Shown here: one piece after another, positions 32,779-33,279 of the stretch
Layout of the letters: each line of letters begins with the position of its first letter
Numbering within the stretch: the first letter of the stretch is position 1
From: Mongoliibacter sp.
Lineage (GTDB): Bacteria > Bacteroidota > Bacteroidia > Cytophagales > Cyclobacteriaceae
Assembly (NCBI RefSeq): GCF_007692705.1
Contig: NZ_REBN01000218.1
Coordinates: 1 to 33,279, forward strand
DNA length: 33,279 nucleotides
Direction of reading: 5' to 3'
The notes under the pieces: model-generated
Database searches by the model: none
What the model was told of the DNA's origin: nothing
Seen by the model: the letters and a program-made list of their open reading frames with translations, nothing else
Translations under genes and position numbers: made by a program

Positions 32779-33279
32779 ATGAGTGAATTGCAGTGGTTTG
32801 TCATGTACACTACCTCAAGGGCTGAAAAGAAAGTGGCCCAAAGACTGAGGGAAAAGGGATTGGATGTGTTTTTACCTATGGTGGAAGAATTAAGACAATG
32901 GTCAGATAGGAAAAAGAAAGTTCAGAAAGCCTTGTTCAATGGATATGTATTTGTGAAAACAACAAAAGCCAATCTTTGGGAAGCATTACAGGTTCCGGGA
33001 GCTGTCAAGTTTGTACATTTTGCCGGTGAACATGCAACTGTTCGACAGACTGAAATTGATACTATCCAAAGAATCCTGGAAACTGGCGTAGCAGTTGAAA
33101 CTGACAATTCTGAAATTGAAAAAGGAGAAGTTGTAAAAATCCTGGGAGGGCCACTTCAAGGTATGGAAGGTGAATGTGTCAACAAGGGTAACAAGGATTA
33201 TTTTATTATCCGTGTTCCTGGAATCCATCAAAATGTGATGGTTAATATTCCAAGGAAGTATTTGGAGGTGATAGGGTAG
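32779..33279 (+). CDS. UpxY-family NusG-like transcription antiterminator
   Basis: A 166-residue NusG paralogue. The NGN domain starts with ELQWFVMYTTSRAEKKVAQRLREKGLDVFLPM (about 3-34) and includes KKKVQKALFNGYVFVKT and VPGAVKFVHFAGEHA. A C-terminal KOW-type domain (about 110-166) has KGEVVKILGGPLQGMEGE. In Bacteroides, UpxY proteins bind RNA polymerase and let it read through long capsular polysaccharide operons, and they sit as first gene of such operons; this one lies alone after a terminator, so a polysaccharide locus very likely follows beyond the window. The stop codon is the last three bases shown. ATG at 32779 is preferred to the in-frame TTG at 32773. A housekeeping NusG is less likely because no secE, rplK or rplA neighbour is visible. 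Confidence 0.88.
   Translation: MSELQWFVMYTTSRAEKKVAQRLREKGLDVFLPMVEELRQWSDRKKKVQKALFNGYVFVKTTKANLWEALQVPGAVKFVHFAGEHATVRQTEIDTIQRILETGVAVETDNSEIEKGEVVKILGGPLQGMEGECVNKGNKDYFIIRVPGIHQNVMVNIPRKYLEVIG

Overview
The window looks like chromosomal DNA from a Bacteroidota bacterium, probably order Cytophagales and perhaps family Cyclobacteriaceae; the genus-level guess is inference. Signs are the AT-rich intergenic DNA, promoters of the TTTG / TAnnTTTG type, A-rich leaders instead of Shine-Dalgarno sites, many Sec or lipoprotein signals, a methionine synthase split into two proteins, and a UpxY-type NusG paralogue. I see no IS element, prophage, integrase, CRISPR array, tRNA or rRNA.

Layout. 1-2055: a secreted DUF4412-like protein and fmt, both minus strand. 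2056-2382: an AT-rich gap with a terminator and a perfect 22-bp palindrome. 2383-7501: two tandem exported S9 (prolyl-oligopeptidase family) peptidases, minus strand. 7619-13318: a very large cytosolic multi-PAS/GAF hybrid histidine kinase, then an unknown exported, probably beta-barrel protein. 13323-13877: a RidA-family protein with a lipoprotein signal. 14028-18925: promoter, SAM-I riboswitch, then the two halves of cobalamin-dependent methionine synthase and metF, one methionine regulon unit. 18898-22327 (minus): aldo/keto reductase, glycosyltransferase and DegT-type aminotransferase, closely spaced. 22399-24184: a Tat-signal Dabb protein and an S41 peptidase lipoprotein. 24193-24287: two different heptanucleotide tandem arrays. 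24337-25737 (minus): an SRPBCC protein and an alpha/beta hydrolase. 26024-32690: a complete TetR-regulated RND efflux operon (tetR, TolC-type, adaptor, pump, terminator) with a nested palindrome over its promoter. 32779-33279: a UpxY/NusG-like antiterminator that ends exactly at the window edge, probably heading a polysaccharide locus outside the window.

How the genes work together. Two units are coherent. The methionine unit should be repressed when S-adenosylmethionine is plentiful: MetF makes 5-methyl-THF and the split MetH uses it to methylate homocysteine. The efflux unit is a self-contained tripartite pump under local repressor control. The rest is core metabolism and envelope functions of normal type. 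I do not see a clearly undescribed multi-gene system. The items most worth a second look are the nested TetR operator, the paired heptamer arrays, the riboswitch expression platform, the lipoprotein RidA, the pump with two extra membrane helices, and the multi-sensor kinase with its orphan outer-membrane-like neighbour.
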